Source of the DNA: Olsenella_K sp036454645 | GTDB lineage: Bacteria; Actinomycetota; Coriobacteriia; Coriobacteriales; Atopobiaceae | Length of the DNA: 19,312 nucleotides | Direction: 5' to 3' | Assembly (NCBI GenBank): GCA_036454645.1 | Contig: JAZHSQ010000036.1 | Span: 1-19,312, forward strand | Part shown: in pieces, positions 1 to 7,851 of the stretch | Layout of the letters: each line of letters opens with the position of its first letter | How positions within the stretch are numbered: the stretch's first letter is position 1 | Notes under the pieces: generated by a model | Seen by the model: only the letters and a program-made list of their open reading frames with translations | Told to the model about the DNA's origin: nothing | Databases searched by the model: none | Made by a program: the position numbers and the translations under genes

Positions 1-209
1 CGCTCGATCGGCTGGACGGCGGCCCAGCCGGGCTGCGCCGCCCAGGCCGCCTCGACCGCGGCGTCCACGTCCTCCTTGGTCGCCTCCGCGCACTCGGCGA
101 GGACCTCGCCGTTCGCGGGGTTGACCGTCTCGAAGGTGCCGCCGTCGGAGGCGGGCCTGAACGCGCCGTCGATGTAGAGTCCGTAGCTCCTCTTGAGCCC
201 TGTTGCCAT
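1..209 (-). CDS. Aldehyde dehydrogenase, N-terminal fragment (runs off window)
   Basis: This is the first ~69 codons of an NAD(P)-dependent aldehyde dehydrogenase; the rest lies beyond base 1. The visible segment has the family's N-terminal signature: 'YIDGAF' near residue 12, 'TVNPANGEVLAECAEAT' near residues 27-43, and the alpha-helical 'EDVDAAVEAA' that follows. The catalytic Cys/Glu region is outside the window, so the substrate cannot be read. The ATG at 207-209 is chosen because a GGGGAG ribosome site sits 4-5 bases upstream and no upstream in-frame start is better. The upstream neighbour on the same strand is a MocR/GabR-type regulator. By analogy with gabR-gabTD the substrate could be succinate semialdehyde or another amino-acid-derived aldehyde, but that is inference. 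A perfect 7-bp dyad lies 31 bases upstream of the start. Confidence 0.85.
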   Translation of the reverse strand, partial: MATGLKRSYGLYIDGAFRPASDGGTFETVNPANGEVLAECAEATKEDVDAAVEAAWAAQPGWAAVQPIE

Positions 210-239
210 GATGCTCCCCTTCTTTCGGAGTGGTCTTCC

Positions 240-257
240 GGGTCCCTCGCGGGACCC
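240..257 (-). promoter_or_regulatory. Inverted repeat in the aldehyde dehydrogenase leader
   Basis: GGGTCCC (240-246) and GGGACCC (251-257) form a perfect 7-bp stem. Read on the minus strand the loop is GCGA, a GNRA tetraloop. It lies between the MocR stop and the dehydrogenase start. It could be an operator, a leader hairpin or a weak terminator; there is no U-tract in either direction. A related GTCCC/GGGAC palindrome precedes the Nudix gene at 14254. Confidence 0.4.
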
Positions 258-352
258 CCCTTGGACAACTGGCATCCTAGACGAGGCGCGCCGCGGGGGA
301 CAGGTTCGCATCGCGACTATTTTTGCAGCCCGGTTCCGGCCGGACGGCAGGC

Positions 353-1780
353 TCAGGGGCGCCTGCGGCCCGCGCTCGCACGGGCGACGTCATCCGCGAA
401 GACGTCCTCCAGGATCGCCACGAGCTCGCCCACGCGCGCCTCCTCGACGCTCGCGGTGTTGAGGACGACGTAGCCCGCGTGGAGCACGTCCTGCGAGGCG
501 CAGTGGTCCGAGAGCATGTCCAGCCGCAGGCTCCTCTCCGCCGCCGCCTCCACGATCTGGCGGTCGCTCATGCGCGTGTCGACGGAGAGGAGCAGGTGGG
601 TCCCCACCTCGCTGGGCATGAGGTGGCCGACGAGCGAGAGCCGCGAGGAGCCGATCGCGTCGACGAATGCGTCGCGCTGCCGCCGGTAGTAGCGCCTGAG
701 GTGGTTGATGTGGCGACGGAAGTGCCCCTCGGAGATGAACTCCGCGAGCGTCGCCTGCTCCAGGCTCGACGCCGTGCAGGAGTAGAACCCCGCCTGGTCG
801 CGGTAGACCTCCATCAGGCGGTGCGGCAGCACCATGTAGGAGATGCGGATCGAGGGCACGAGGGTCTTGGAGAAGGTGTTGAGGTAGATGACCCGCTCCG
901 ACTGGCACATCCCGAACAGCGTGGGCAGGGAGCGCTGGGAGTAGCGCAGCTCGCTGTCATAGTCGTCCTCGATGACGAGGCGCCTGGGCTCGGCCTCGAC
1001 CCACCGCAGGAGCTCCTCGCGCCGCTCCATCGGCAGCACCGCCCCCGTTGGGAAGAGGTTCGCGGGCGAGACGTGCACGGCCTGCGCGGTCGTCGAGGCG
1101 AGCTCCTCGGTCCTCATGCCGTGCATGTCCGCGGTGACGAACTCCCAGGTGGCGCCGCTGTTGCGCGCTATTTGCACGAGCTTCTTGGGGTAGATGTCGC
1201 CCGTCGCCAGCCGGGGGCGGGCGGCCAGCACGTGGATGAGGCGGCTGTAGAGGTACTCGGTCCCGGCGCCCACCACCACGCAGGCGGGGTCCACCGCGAT
1301 CCCGCGCGACTCGAAGAGGTACTCCGCGATCGCCTTGCGCAGCTCGTACAGGCCGTTAAGGGGGACCGTCTCGTACATCTCGGAGTCCTGGGCGGAGAGG
1401 ATCCTCCTCATGCAGCGCACCCAGGTGTTCGCGGGGAAGAGCCGGATGCCGTTGCGGTTGGCGTTGGCGTCGAAGACCCTGCGCGCACCCCCTTCCGCCG
1501 CCTCCTCCGGACCCTCCTCCTCCGGCAGCTCGCGCGCCGCCACCTCGGAGACGTAGAAGCCGCTGCCGGGCCTCGCCATCACGTAGCCCTCGCTCGCGAG
1601 CAGGTCGTAGGCGCGCTCCACCGTGGAGACGCTCACCCCGAGCCGCTCGGCGAGGTCCCGCTTCGAGGCAAGCCGCACCCCCGCCCGGAGCGCGCCCGAG
1701 CGGATGTCCCGCCTGAGGCAGCGGTAGAGGTACTCGTACTTCTTGAGGGAGCCGCGCCCCTCGAGGTCCTGTGGATACAA
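353..1780 (-). CDS. MocR/GabR-family transcriptional regulator (GntR HTH fused to aminotransferase-like domain)
   Basis: A 475-residue one-piece regulator. Residues ~13-80 are a GntR winged helix ('LASKRDLAERLGVSVSTVERAYDLLASEGYV'-type pattern). From ~115 on is a fold-type I PLP aminotransferase-like domain, with 'IEDDYDSELRY' and 'NTFSKTLVPSIRISYMVLP', whose SKTL lysine is the expected PLP-binding residue. Family knowledge: MocR proteins (GabR, PdxR) sense an amino-compound/PLP adduct and control a nearby catabolic or vitamin B6 gene. The start is taken as TTG at 1778-1780, because AGGAGG lies about 9 bases upstream and the HTH begins just after; no ATG is available. The reading frame stays open far upstream, but that part is GC-rich shadow. 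It precedes an aldehyde dehydrogenase on the same strand, its likely target, and has an inverted repeat in its own promoter region. Ligand unknown. Confidence 0.9.
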   Translation of the reverse strand: MYPQDLEGRGSLKKYEYLYRCLRRDIRSGALRAGVRLASKRDLAERLGVSVSTVERAYDLLASEGYVMARPGSGFYVSEVAARELPEEEGPEEAAEGGARRVFDANANRNGIRLFPANTWVRCMRRILSAQDSEMYETVPLNGLYELRKAIAEYLFESRGIAVDPACVVVGAGTEYLYSRLIHVLAARPRLATGDIYPKKLVQIARNSGATWEFVTADMHGMRTEELASTTAQAVHVSPANLFPTGAVLPMERREELLRWVEAEPRRLVIEDDYDSELRYSQRSLPTLFGMCQSERVIYLNTFSKTLVPSIRISYMVLPHRLMEVYRDQAGFYSCTASSLEQATLAEFISEGHFRRHINHLRRYYRRQRDAFVDAIGSSRLSLVGHLMPSEVGTHLLLSVDTRMSDRQIVEAAAERSLRLDMLSDHCASQDVLHAGYVVLNTASVEEARVGELVAILEDVFADDVARASAGRRRP

Positions 1781-1841
1781 CCCCCGCCCCCTCCTGCGCC
1801 CGACGGCGCCGCCCGCGGCCGGGCTTCCCCGCCCCGCACCA

Positions 1842-1891
1842 AACCGACCTCCTATTCTTATCCCAAATTGGACCGTATAAGCAAGTCGGTT
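1842..1891. promoter_or_regulatory. Divergent promoter region with flanking inverted repeat (candidate MocR operator)
   Basis: AACCGAC (1842-1848) and GTCGGTT (1885-1891) are perfect inverted arms enclosing the only AT-rich stretch between the two divergent genes. For the regulator (minus strand) there is TTGCTT (1879-1884), a 16-base spacer and GATAAG (1857-1862). For the lipid kinase (plus strand) there is TATAAG at 1876-1881, with no good -35. Arms that bracket both -10 regions suit an autoregulatory site. Binding by the adjacent MocR protein is inference. Confidence 0.45.
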
Positions 1892-2056
1892 GGCTTGTTT
1901 CCCGCGCACGGCAGATCGACGTGCGCACGGGGTCGCCCGGACGGGCCCGTGAGCGGGCGCCGGCGGGCCCGGGGCGCGCGCTGCGCTACCATCGTCTCCC
2001 AAGGAGGGGCCCGCGCCGCGGCGAGGGTCCCGCAGGGCGCGAGGGCGGAGGGCGAG

Positions 2057-2998
2057 ATGGCAGGCGTGGAGTTCGGCAGGTCCCTCATCATCGCGAACCC
2101 CGCCTCGCACAGCGGGCTGGGCGCGCAGGCCGCCGCGCGCGTCGGCCGCTTCTTCGACTGCTACGCCTCGCTCACGCGCGGCCACGAGCTCGTGCTGACC
2201 GAGGGGCCGGGCGACGGGCGCAGGCTCGCCGCCGCGGCGGCAGGCTTCGACACGGTCTTCTCGCTCGGAGGCGACGGCCTGGCCCACGAGGTGGCCTGCG
2301 GCCTCATGGAGGTCCCCGCCGAGAGCCGCCCGCGCTTCGCCCTGGTCCCCATGGGGTCCGGCAACGACCTCGCGCGGACCTTCCACGCGACGAGGAACGA
2401 CCCCGACCGCGCCATAGCGGAGCTCGTCTCCGGCAAGGAGCGCTCCATGGACCTTGGGCGCGTCAACGGCACCTACTTCGTCCAGACGCTCTCCTTCGGC
2501 ATGGACGCGGCCATCGCGCTCGACACGACGAGGCGGCGCGCGGAGGACGCGACCCAGCAGGGCGCCGCACTCTTCGCCACCTCGGGCATCAGGCTCTTCT
2601 CCTCGGGGATGCGGGGCTGGGAGTTCGAGGCCACCTGCGACGGCGAGCCGCTGGAGGGAATAGACATCGTCTTCGCCGTGCAGAACGGCCCCACCTACGG
2701 CGGCGGCTTCAGGGTCTGCCCCGACGCCGACCCCGCGGACGGCAGGCTCGACCTGTGCTACTCGGTGCGCAGGCCCCTCTCCGCGACGGCGCTCGGGCTC
2801 TTCGGGCTCGCACGCTTCGGCCTGCACACCCGCTCGAGCGTGCTCGCCTTCCGCGACCTCTCCCGCTTGGACGTCCGCTTCCCCGAGGGGAGGCCGCCCT
2901 GCCAGGCCGACGGCGAGCGCCTCGACGCGGACGCCTACCACGTCTCCGTCGAGCCCGCGGCCCTGAGGGTCGTGGTGCCCGCCGCCTGCCCCTGGTAG
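2057..2998 (+). CDS. Diacylglycerol kinase family lipid kinase (YegS/DgkB-like)
   Basis: A 313-residue soluble kinase that would phosphorylate a membrane lipid such as diacylglycerol or a related polyprenyl/sphingoid lipid. Catalytic-domain signatures are clear: 'IANPASHSG' near residues 11-19, the nucleotide-binding 'SLGGDGLAHEV' near 70-80, and 'VPMGSGNDLAR' near 100. The C-terminal half has the beta-sandwich features 'YGGGFRVCPDADPADGRLDL' and 'QADGE'. Length is normal for the YegS/BmrU/DgkB group (about 290-320). The ATG at 2057 follows GGAGGGCGAG, and the conserved N-terminal strand starts a few residues later. It is transcribed away from the MocR gene and ends in a bidirectional terminator shared with ptsI. 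DgkB recycles diacylglycerol from lipoteichoic acid synthesis in Firmicutes; whether that role applies here cannot be read. Confidence 0.9.
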   Translation: MAGVEFGRSLIIANPASHSGLGAQAAARVGRFFDCYASLTRGHELVLTEGPGDGRRLAAAAAGFDTVFSLGGDGLAHEVACGLMEVPAESRPRFALVPMGSGNDLARTFHATRNDPDRAIAELVSGKERSMDLGRVNGTYFVQTLSFGMDAAIALDTTRRRAEDATQQGAALFATSGIRLFSSGMRGWEFEATCDGEPLEGIDIVFAVQNGPTYGGGFRVCPDADPADGRLDLCYSVRRPLSATALGLFGLARFGLHTRSSVLAFRDLSRLDVRFPEGRPPCQADGERLDADAYHVSVEPAALRVVVPAACPW

Positions 2999-3105
2999 GC
3001 CACGCGCAGGCGGGCACGTACGGCGCGCACGGGTGTCGGGCGCAGCCGGCGGGCCGCTGGGCTGTGGACGCGCGCGGAGTCGGGGCGTCACGGCATGGCA
3101 AGCGA

Positions 3106-3136
3106 AAGGGGCCGCCCCTCGCGAGGGCGGCCCCTT
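3106..3136. terminator. Bidirectional terminator between the lipid kinase and ptsI
   Basis: A perfect 12-bp GC-rich stem (3106-3117 with 3125-3136) and a 7-base loop lie between two convergent genes. Each stem end is AA/TT, giving only short U stretches on either strand, so efficiency is uncertain. Confidence 0.75.
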
Positions 3137-3205
3137 CTCATCTGAGTGGTGCGAGGGACGTGCGCGCACCCGCGCAGGACGCGGGCGCGCGGTCGCGTCC
3201 GGTGG

Positions 3206-4909
3206 CTACTTCGCGGCGGCCTGCAGCGCGGCGCGGACCTCGGCGGAGGTCTCGAGCTTCATGACCTTCTCGGTCAGGGCGTCCGCCTCCTCCATGGTCC
3301 ACTCGGAGATGGTGCGGCGCGTGCGCAGGATCGACGGCGCGGACACGGAGAACTCGGTCAGGCCGAAGGAGAGCAGCACCGGGATCAGCAGCGGGTCGGC
3401 CGCGGCCTCGCCGCACATGCCGACCATGATGCCCTGCTTGACGCCGTTCTGGATGATGGTCTTGAGCGAGCGCAGGACGGAGGGCTGGTAGACGTTGTAG
3501 AGGTACGCCACGCGGTCGTTGCCGCGGTCGGCGCACATCGTGTAGCCGATCAGGTCGTTGGTGCCGATGGAGAAGAAGTCGCACTCCTTGGCCAGCAGGT
3601 CGGAGATCAGCGAGGCGGACGGGGTCTCCACCATGGTGCCGACCTCGATGTCCGGGTTGTACTTGACGCCCTCGGCGTCGAGCTCCTTCTTGCAGGTCTC
3701 GACCAGGGCCTTGACCTGACGGACCTCGTCCAGGGTCGTCACGAGCGGCAGCATGATCTTGATGTCGCCGTAGGCGGAGGCGCGCAGCAGGGCGCGCAGC
3801 TGCACCTTGTACTGCTCGGGGTTGTTGAGGCAGTAGCGGACGGCGCGGAAGCCCATGAACGGGTTGTCCTCGCGCTTCATGTCGAGGTACGGAATCTCCT
3901 TGTCGCCGCCCACGTCGAGGGTGCGGATGATGACGGGCTTGTCCTTCATCGCGATGGCGACCTTCTGGTACGCGGAGAACTGCTCCTCCTCGCTCGGGAG
4001 CTCCTTGGCGTCCATGAAGAGGAACTCGGAGCGGAACAGGCCCACGCCCTCGGCGTCGTGCTCGAGCGCCGCGGTGGCGTCGGCCGGGTTGCCGATGTTG
4101 GCGACGAGAAGGACCTGCTTGCCGTCGGCCGTCTTGGTCGCGACGCCGCGGAAGGCCTCCAGGGCCGCCTTGTCGGCCGCGTACTTCTTGGCCTTCTCGG
4201 TGTAGGACGCGAGGAGCTCGTCGTCCGGGTCCACCACGACCTGGCCCTTGCCGCCGTCGACGACGACCATGTCGCCGGACTTGATGTTGGCGGTGCAGTC
4301 GGCGACGGAGAGGACCGCGGGGATCTCGAGCGCGCGGGCGATGATGGCGGAGTGGGAGGTGCGGCCGCCGGTCTCGGTGACGATGGCGGCGACGTTGTCC
4401 CTGTCGATGTCCGCGGTCATCGAGGGGGTGAGCTCGTGGACGATGATGACGGAGTGCTCGGGGAGGCTCGAGAGGTCGACCATCTCCTGGCCGAGGAGGT
4501 CGGCGAGGAGGGCCGTCTTGACGTCGGCGATGTCCGCGGCGCGCTCGCGGAAGAGCTCGTCCTCCATGTTGGAGAACATGTTGTAGTACATGTCGTAGGC
4601 CTCGGAGACGCCCTGCTCGGCGCACATGCCGCCGTCGATGGAGCCGTTGACCATGTCCTTGATGCCGTCGTCCTCGGCGAACTCGATGTGGGCGTTCATG
4701 ATGCCGGCCTCCTTCTCGAGGCCGTTCGCCTTCATGCGCTCGATCTGGGCGTTGGTCTGCCCGATGAACTTCTCGATGGCGGCTGCGTAGCGGGCCTTCT
4801 CGGCGTCCACGTCCTCCGGCTTGTGGGGCGTGAAGGTAAGGTCTGGCTCCACGGCGACGCGCGCTACGCCGATGCCGATACCATCAGATGCGTTGACACC
4901 CTCAAACAT
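3206..4909 (-). CDS. ptsI: Phosphoenolpyruvate-protein phosphotransferase (PTS Enzyme I)
   Basis: 567 residues, close to the ~570-575 of the family. Enzyme I takes phosphate from PEP and passes it to HPr, powering all PTS sugar uptake; it is cytoplasmic. Residues ~1-220 carry the HPr-binding and phosphohistidine domains, with the active His at ~186 in 'GGRTSHSAIIARALEIPAV'. The C-terminal PEP-binding barrel has 'FFSIGTNDLIGYT' and the catalytic Cys at ~499 in 'VGMCGEAAADP'. The ATG at 4907-4909 follows AAGGGGAG at normal spacing. It lies just downstream of an EIIA/1-phosphofructokinase pair, but a strong terminator separates them, so it probably has its own promoter in 4910-4993. No HPr gene is in the window. 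Confidence 0.97.
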   Translation of the reverse strand: MFEGVNASDGIGIGVARVAVEPDLTFTPHKPEDVDAEKARYAAAIEKFIGQTNAQIERMKANGLEKEAGIMNAHIEFAEDDGIKDMVNGSIDGGMCAEQGVSEAYDMYYNMFSNMEDELFRERAADIADVKTALLADLLGQEMVDLSSLPEHSVIIVHELTPSMTADIDRDNVAAIVTETGGRTSHSAIIARALEIPAVLSVADCTANIKSGDMVVVDGGKGQVVVDPDDELLASYTEKAKKYAADKAALEAFRGVATKTADGKQVLLVANIGNPADATAALEHDAEGVGLFRSEFLFMDAKELPSEEEQFSAYQKVAIAMKDKPVIIRTLDVGGDKEIPYLDMKREDNPFMGFRAVRYCLNNPEQYKVQLRALLRASAYGDIKIMLPLVTTLDEVRQVKALVETCKKELDAEGVKYNPDIEVGTMVETPSASLISDLLAKECDFFSIGTNDLIGYTMCADRGNDRVAYLYNVYQPSVLRSLKTIIQNGVKQGIMVGMCGEAAADPLLIPVLLSFGLTEFSVSAPSILRTRRTISEWTMEEADALTEKVMKLETSAEVRAALQAAAK

Positions 4910-4941
4910 GTGGCTCCCCTTTCATGCTGCAGTACAAAAAC

Positions 4942-4971
4942 ACCCTATGAAACACTTTATTACAGATTCAA
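4942..4971 (-). promoter_or_regulatory. Candidate ptsI promoter
   Basis: On the minus strand TTGAAT (4966-4971), an 18-base spacer and TAGGGT (4942-4947) lie in a locally AT-rich patch between the upstream terminator and the ptsI start. TTTCAT/ATGAAA half-sites at 4920-4925 and 4947-4952 overlap it and could be regulatory. The -10 match is weak. Confidence 0.4.
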
Positions 4972-4993
4972 TCGCTACTGCCCCGCAAATCTC

Positions 4994-5028
4994 AGAAGGG
5001 CCGGCGGAACTTGTCCGCCAGCCCTTCT
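4994..5028 (-). terminator. Terminator of the EIIA-phosphofructokinase operon
   Basis: Outer arms AGAAGGGC (4994-5001) and GCCCTTCT (5021-5028), inner arms GGCGGA/TCCGCC, loop 5009-5013. In the minus-strand RNA the single C/A opposition (5002/5020) becomes a G-U pair, so the stem is continuous only in that direction. The U-tract is poor. The apex matches that of the trp attenuator at 13002-13032. Confidence 0.8.
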
Positions 5029-5053
5029 GGGGTCTCGCGCATGTGCCCGGGCG

Positions 5054-5980
5054 CTAGTCCTCGATGCCCATCTGCTTGTGGAGGGCCTTCACGACGCGGT
5101 CGATGGTCGAGCGCTTGGCGATGGCCTTGGAGCCGGCCGTCGCCGTGCCGCAGGCCGACGCGAAGATAAGCGCGTCCTGGAACGAGGCGCCCTCGTTCAC
5201 CTTCGCGATGAAGCCGGCGACCATCGAGTCGCCCGCGCCCGTCGCGTTGACGAGCTTGATCTTGGCCGTCGGGACCGTGTGCTCCTCGTCGTTCATGTCC
5301 ACGAGGGCGGCGCCGTGGCCGCCGCAGGAGACGATGACGTTCTGGGCGCCGAGCTCGTGGAGCTTGTGCGCAAAGGGCATGCAGTCCTCCGGCGTCTCCG
5401 GCTGCGCGCCGAAGATGCGACCCACCTCGTGGTTGTTGGGCTTGATGAGGAAGGGCTTGGCCGAGAGCGACTCCATGAGGAGGTCGCCGGGGGCGTCCAC
5501 CACGAAGCGGATGCCGCGCCCGTCGAGGCGGCGCATGATGACGTCGTACATGTTGTCGGGCAGCGACTTGGGGATGGAGCCCGTCAGCACGAGGGTGTCG
5601 CCCTCGCCGATGCCGTCGATGCGGCCGAGGAGCTCGTCGACCTTCTTCTGGGAGATCTTGGGGCCCATGCCGTTGACCATCGTCATGACGATGCCCTGCA
5701 GCTTGACGTTGATGCGCGTGTTGCCCTTGTCGAGGAGGACGAAGCTGGAGGCGATGCCCTTCTCCTGCAGGCGGTGGATGAGGTACTCGCCCGTGAACCC
5801 CGCGGCGATGCCGAGGGCGACGTTGGAGACGCCGAGCTCGTTCAGGAGGGTCGAGATGTTGATGCCGTTGCCGCCGATGTGGATCTCCTCGCTCGAGGAG
5901 CGGTTGGTGAAGCCCATGTCGAGCGTCAGCGGGTGCATGACGTAGTCGATCGCGGGGTTGAGTGTCACGGTGTAGATCAA
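5054..5980 (-). CDS. fruK: 1-phosphofructokinase-type PfkB sugar kinase
   Basis: A 308-residue PfkB/ribokinase-family kinase of the 1-phosphofructokinase/tagatose-6-phosphate kinase branch. Signature 1 is 'GGNGINIS' at ~36-43, where most relatives have GGKGIN. The C-terminal signature 'NATGAGDSMVAGF' at ~245-257 contains the catalytic Asp (~251). FruK phosphorylates fructose 1-phosphate to fructose 1,6-bisphosphate after PTS uptake. The start is TTG (5978-5980), with AAGGAG about 8 bases upstream; no ATG fits. It follows the EIIA gene by 49 bases and shares its promoter, which favours fructose-1-phosphate over a tagatose substrate. LacC cannot be excluded from sequence alone. No fructose EIIBC is adjacent, so the permease must be encoded elsewhere. 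Confidence 0.88.
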   Translation of the reverse strand: MIYTVTLNPAIDYVMHPLTLDMGFTNRSSSEEIHIGGNGINISTLLNELGVSNVALGIAAGFTGEYLIHRLQEKGIASSFVLLDKGNTRINVKLQGIVMTMVNGMGPKISQKKVDELLGRIDGIGEGDTLVLTGSIPKSLPDNMYDVIMRRLDGRGIRFVVDAPGDLLMESLSAKPFLIKPNNHEVGRIFGAQPETPEDCMPFAHKLHELGAQNVIVSCGGHGAALVDMNDEEHTVPTAKIKLVNATGAGDSMVAGFIAKVNEGASFQDALIFASACGTATAGSKAIAKRSTIDRVVKALHKQMGIED

Positions 5981-6029
5981 CGGGTGCTCCTTTCAACCGT
6001 GCCCGGACCAGGGCCCGGACCCTCTCGCG

Positions 6030-6485
6030 CTAGTCCGCGAGCCTCTCGTTGATGGCGCCCGCGATGGCCTCCGCGTCGTCGCTCCCGAGGATCGTGGAGC
6101 AGAAGTCGGGCTGCATGAGCATGGCCGCGACCTTGGCGAGCACTGCCAGGTGCACGCCGCCCTGGGGGTCGGCCGGGGTGAAGATGGCGATGGCCGCCTT
6201 GATCGGCTCGCCGTCCATGGACTTCCAGTCCACCTCGCCGGAGAACTTCACGACCATGACGCTCGTGCGCTTGACGGCGGCGGACTTGGCGTGGGGCAGG
6301 GCGAAGCCGCCGACCATGCCCGTGGAGCCCTGCGCCTCGCGCTCGCGGAAGGAGGCGAGAACCCCCTCGCGGTCGTCCGTGACGCCCAGCTCCACCGCCT
6401 TGTCGGACAGGAACTCAAGCACCGCGTCCACGGTCTTGGAGGGGTTGTCGAAGAAGACGTCTTCCTTGCGTACCAGATCTGCCAT
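6030..6485 (-). CDS. PTS fructose-family EIIA component
   Basis: A 151-residue free-standing EIIA of the fructose/mannitol type (PTS_EIIA_2). It takes phosphate from HPr and hands it to an EIIB. The phosphorylated His is at ~65 in 'VGGFALPHAKS', the family motif; the length is that of a single domain. ATG at 6483-6485 with a GGGAG site about 9 bases upstream. It is first in a two-gene operon with the PfkB kinase. The lack of EIIB and EIIC beside it means either a distant partner permease or a regulatory EIIA; the kinase argues for sugar use. The promoter has a consensus -10 and an inverted repeat where a -35 should be. Confidence 0.9.
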   Translation of the reverse strand: MADLVRKEDVFFDNPSKTVDAVLEFLSDKAVELGVTDDREGVLASFREREAQGSTGMVGGFALPHAKSAAVKRTSVMVVKFSGEVDWKSMDGEPIKAAIAIFTPADPQGGVHLAVLAKVAAMLMQPDFCSTILGSDDAEAIAGAINERLAD

Positions 6486-6775
6486 ATCAAAGCTCCCATC
6501 TCATCCGTCCGGACAGCTTCACCACGCCAAATCAAACCACGGCGCTGCAGGACCGCGTTACCTCCACCTGATTATAAAGACCTTAAGAGGAATTTCTCGC
6601 ACCTCTTCCTGCCTAGCCCGGTTTTTCCCGAACCCCATAAATCCGTGCGACTTGACCTCGAATGAGGGGACAACCCGCCCGCGCGGAGGGGGACAGCGCC
6701 GACGTCCCCGCACGCGCCCTCGGCCGGGCGGTCGGGGCGCCCGGCGGGTGGCCCCGGCCGGGCCGGCGGCCAAGC
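6486..6775. other. Noncoding interval between EIIA and corA
   Basis: About 290 bases with no supportable gene. The half next to EIIA carries its promoter, dyad and leader. The half next to the CorA gene (about 6700-6775) is extremely GC-rich and contains GCCGGGC (6723-6729) paired with GCCCGGC (6739-6745), a possible terminator for the CorA transcript but without a U-tract. Confidence 0.5.
6571..6607 (-). promoter_or_regulatory. Promoter of the EIIA-fruK operon with a dyad in the -35 zone
   Basis: A perfect TATAAT lies on the minus strand at 6571-6576, about 85 bases upstream of the EIIA start. No acceptable -35 exists 16-18 bases further up. Instead AAGAGG (6585-6590) and CCTCTT (6602-6607) form a 6-bp inverted repeat centred near -32. 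This suggests control by a DNA-binding protein, either activator or repressor. Confidence 0.55.
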
Positions 6776-7756
6776 CTAGCGGGTGGCCCGGCTGCGCTCG
6801 ATCCAAACGAACGCCGCGAGCGACATCACGACCGAGAGCCCCAGGGGGAAGGCCCAGGAGCCGTCGAGCGGCAGAGGCGTGTTCATGCCGTAGAACCCGT
6901 ACACCATGGTGGGGACGCTCAGCACGAGCGTGATCACGGCGAGCACGCGCATCGTGTCGTTGAGGTTGTTGTTGATGAGCGACCCGATGGTGTCCATCGT
7001 CTCGTTGATGACGGTGCTGTAGATGTCGCACATCTCCATGGCCTGCTTGACCTCGATGCCCACGTCGTCGAGCAGGGCCCGGTCCTCCGCCCTGAGCGTG
7101 ACCACGCGCCCGTAGCCGATCCGCGCGATCGTGGTGTCGAGGGCCTTGAGGGAGGTGGAGAAGTACACGAGGGACTTCTCGAACCCGAGCATCTTCATGA
7201 GGTCGGAGTTGCGCATCGTGTGACGCAGGATGCGCTCGTTCTCGCGGAACTGGCGGTTGATGGAGCGCAGGTCCACGAGGTAGTGCTGCGAGATGTCAAG
7301 CAGCAGCTGCAGGAGCATGCGCGCGTGGTGGGCCGTGTCCATCTCGCGCAGGCGCCCCTCGCGCGCCGCCCTGATCGTGCTGTTCTGCCTGAGGGCGACC
7401 GTCACGACGACGTCCTCGTCCTCGAGGAAGAGCACGGAGAGCGGGTGGGTGTCGAACTGCACGATCGAGGGGTCGACGACGTCGTCGCTCTCCTCGATGG
7501 CGGGGCAGTCCACGATCACGAGCGTCTGGCCGGTGGCGTCGTCGTAGTCCACGTGCGAGGTCTCCTCGTCGTCGAACGCGGAGTCCACGAACCCCTCGAC
7601 CACGCCGAGCTCGTCGATGAGCCAGTTGCGGTCGTCGCCGGTCGGCTCCGTGACGCTCACCCAGCAGCCCGCCGAGATCTCGTCGACCCTGGTGGTGTCC
7701 GCGACGAGGCCGCCGTCCTCGCAGCGCCTCGTGCGCGTCTTGTAGAACTCGATCAC
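6776..7756 (-). CDS. CorA-family magnesium/divalent cation transporter
   Basis: A 326-residue homo-pentameric channel-type transporter of Mg2+/Co2+/Ni2+. A long acidic N-terminal cytoplasmic domain is followed by a helical stretch and two C-terminal membrane helices. The first helix ends in the family-defining 'YGMN' (in 'VYGFYGMNTPLPL') and the second is 'PLGLSVVMSLAAFVWI' before a basic tail. The start is GTG (7754-7756), giving 'MIEFYKTR', the usual beginning of this CorA subgroup. The ribosome site GGGGC is weak, and an earlier in-frame GTG about 11 codons upstream is possible. Its gene is downstream of the mini-GltD gene on the same strand across a ~95-base gap; co-transcription is possible but not shown. 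Confidence 0.93.
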   Translation of the reverse strand: MIEFYKTRTRRCEDGGLVADTTRVDEISAGCWVSVTEPTGDDRNWLIDELGVVEGFVDSAFDDEETSHVDYDDATGQTLVIVDCPAIEESDDVVDPSIVQFDTHPLSVLFLEDEDVVVTVALRQNSTIRAAREGRLREMDTAHHARMLLQLLLDISQHYLVDLRSINRQFRENERILRHTMRNSDLMKMLGFEKSLVYFSTSLKALDTTIARIGYGRVVTLRAEDRALLDDVGIEVKQAMEMCDIYSTVINETMDTIGSLINNNLNDTMRVLAVITLVLSVPTMVYGFYGMNTPLPLDGSWAFPLGLSVVMSLAAFVWIERSRATR

Positions 7757-7851
7757 AGGAGCCCCGTTCCCTCGCCTGACCACAAGGTTATCCCACTTCG
7801 GGAGGACCACCGCCAGTCTCGTGCAAGCGCCGCGCGGCCCGGCCCGGGCGC

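Noticed and set aside
323..2056. Long open frame upstream of the lipid kinase on the plus strand, opposite the MocR gene
   Set aside because: It is the antisense shadow of a clear MocR gene in very GC-rich DNA; composition is Arg/His/Val/Leu-rich with no family pattern.
3146..6052. 968-codon plus-strand frame opposite ptsI and fruK
   Set aside because: Antisense shadow; low-complexity Val/Leu/Asp/Gly composition and no ribosome site, against two well-supported genes on the other strand.
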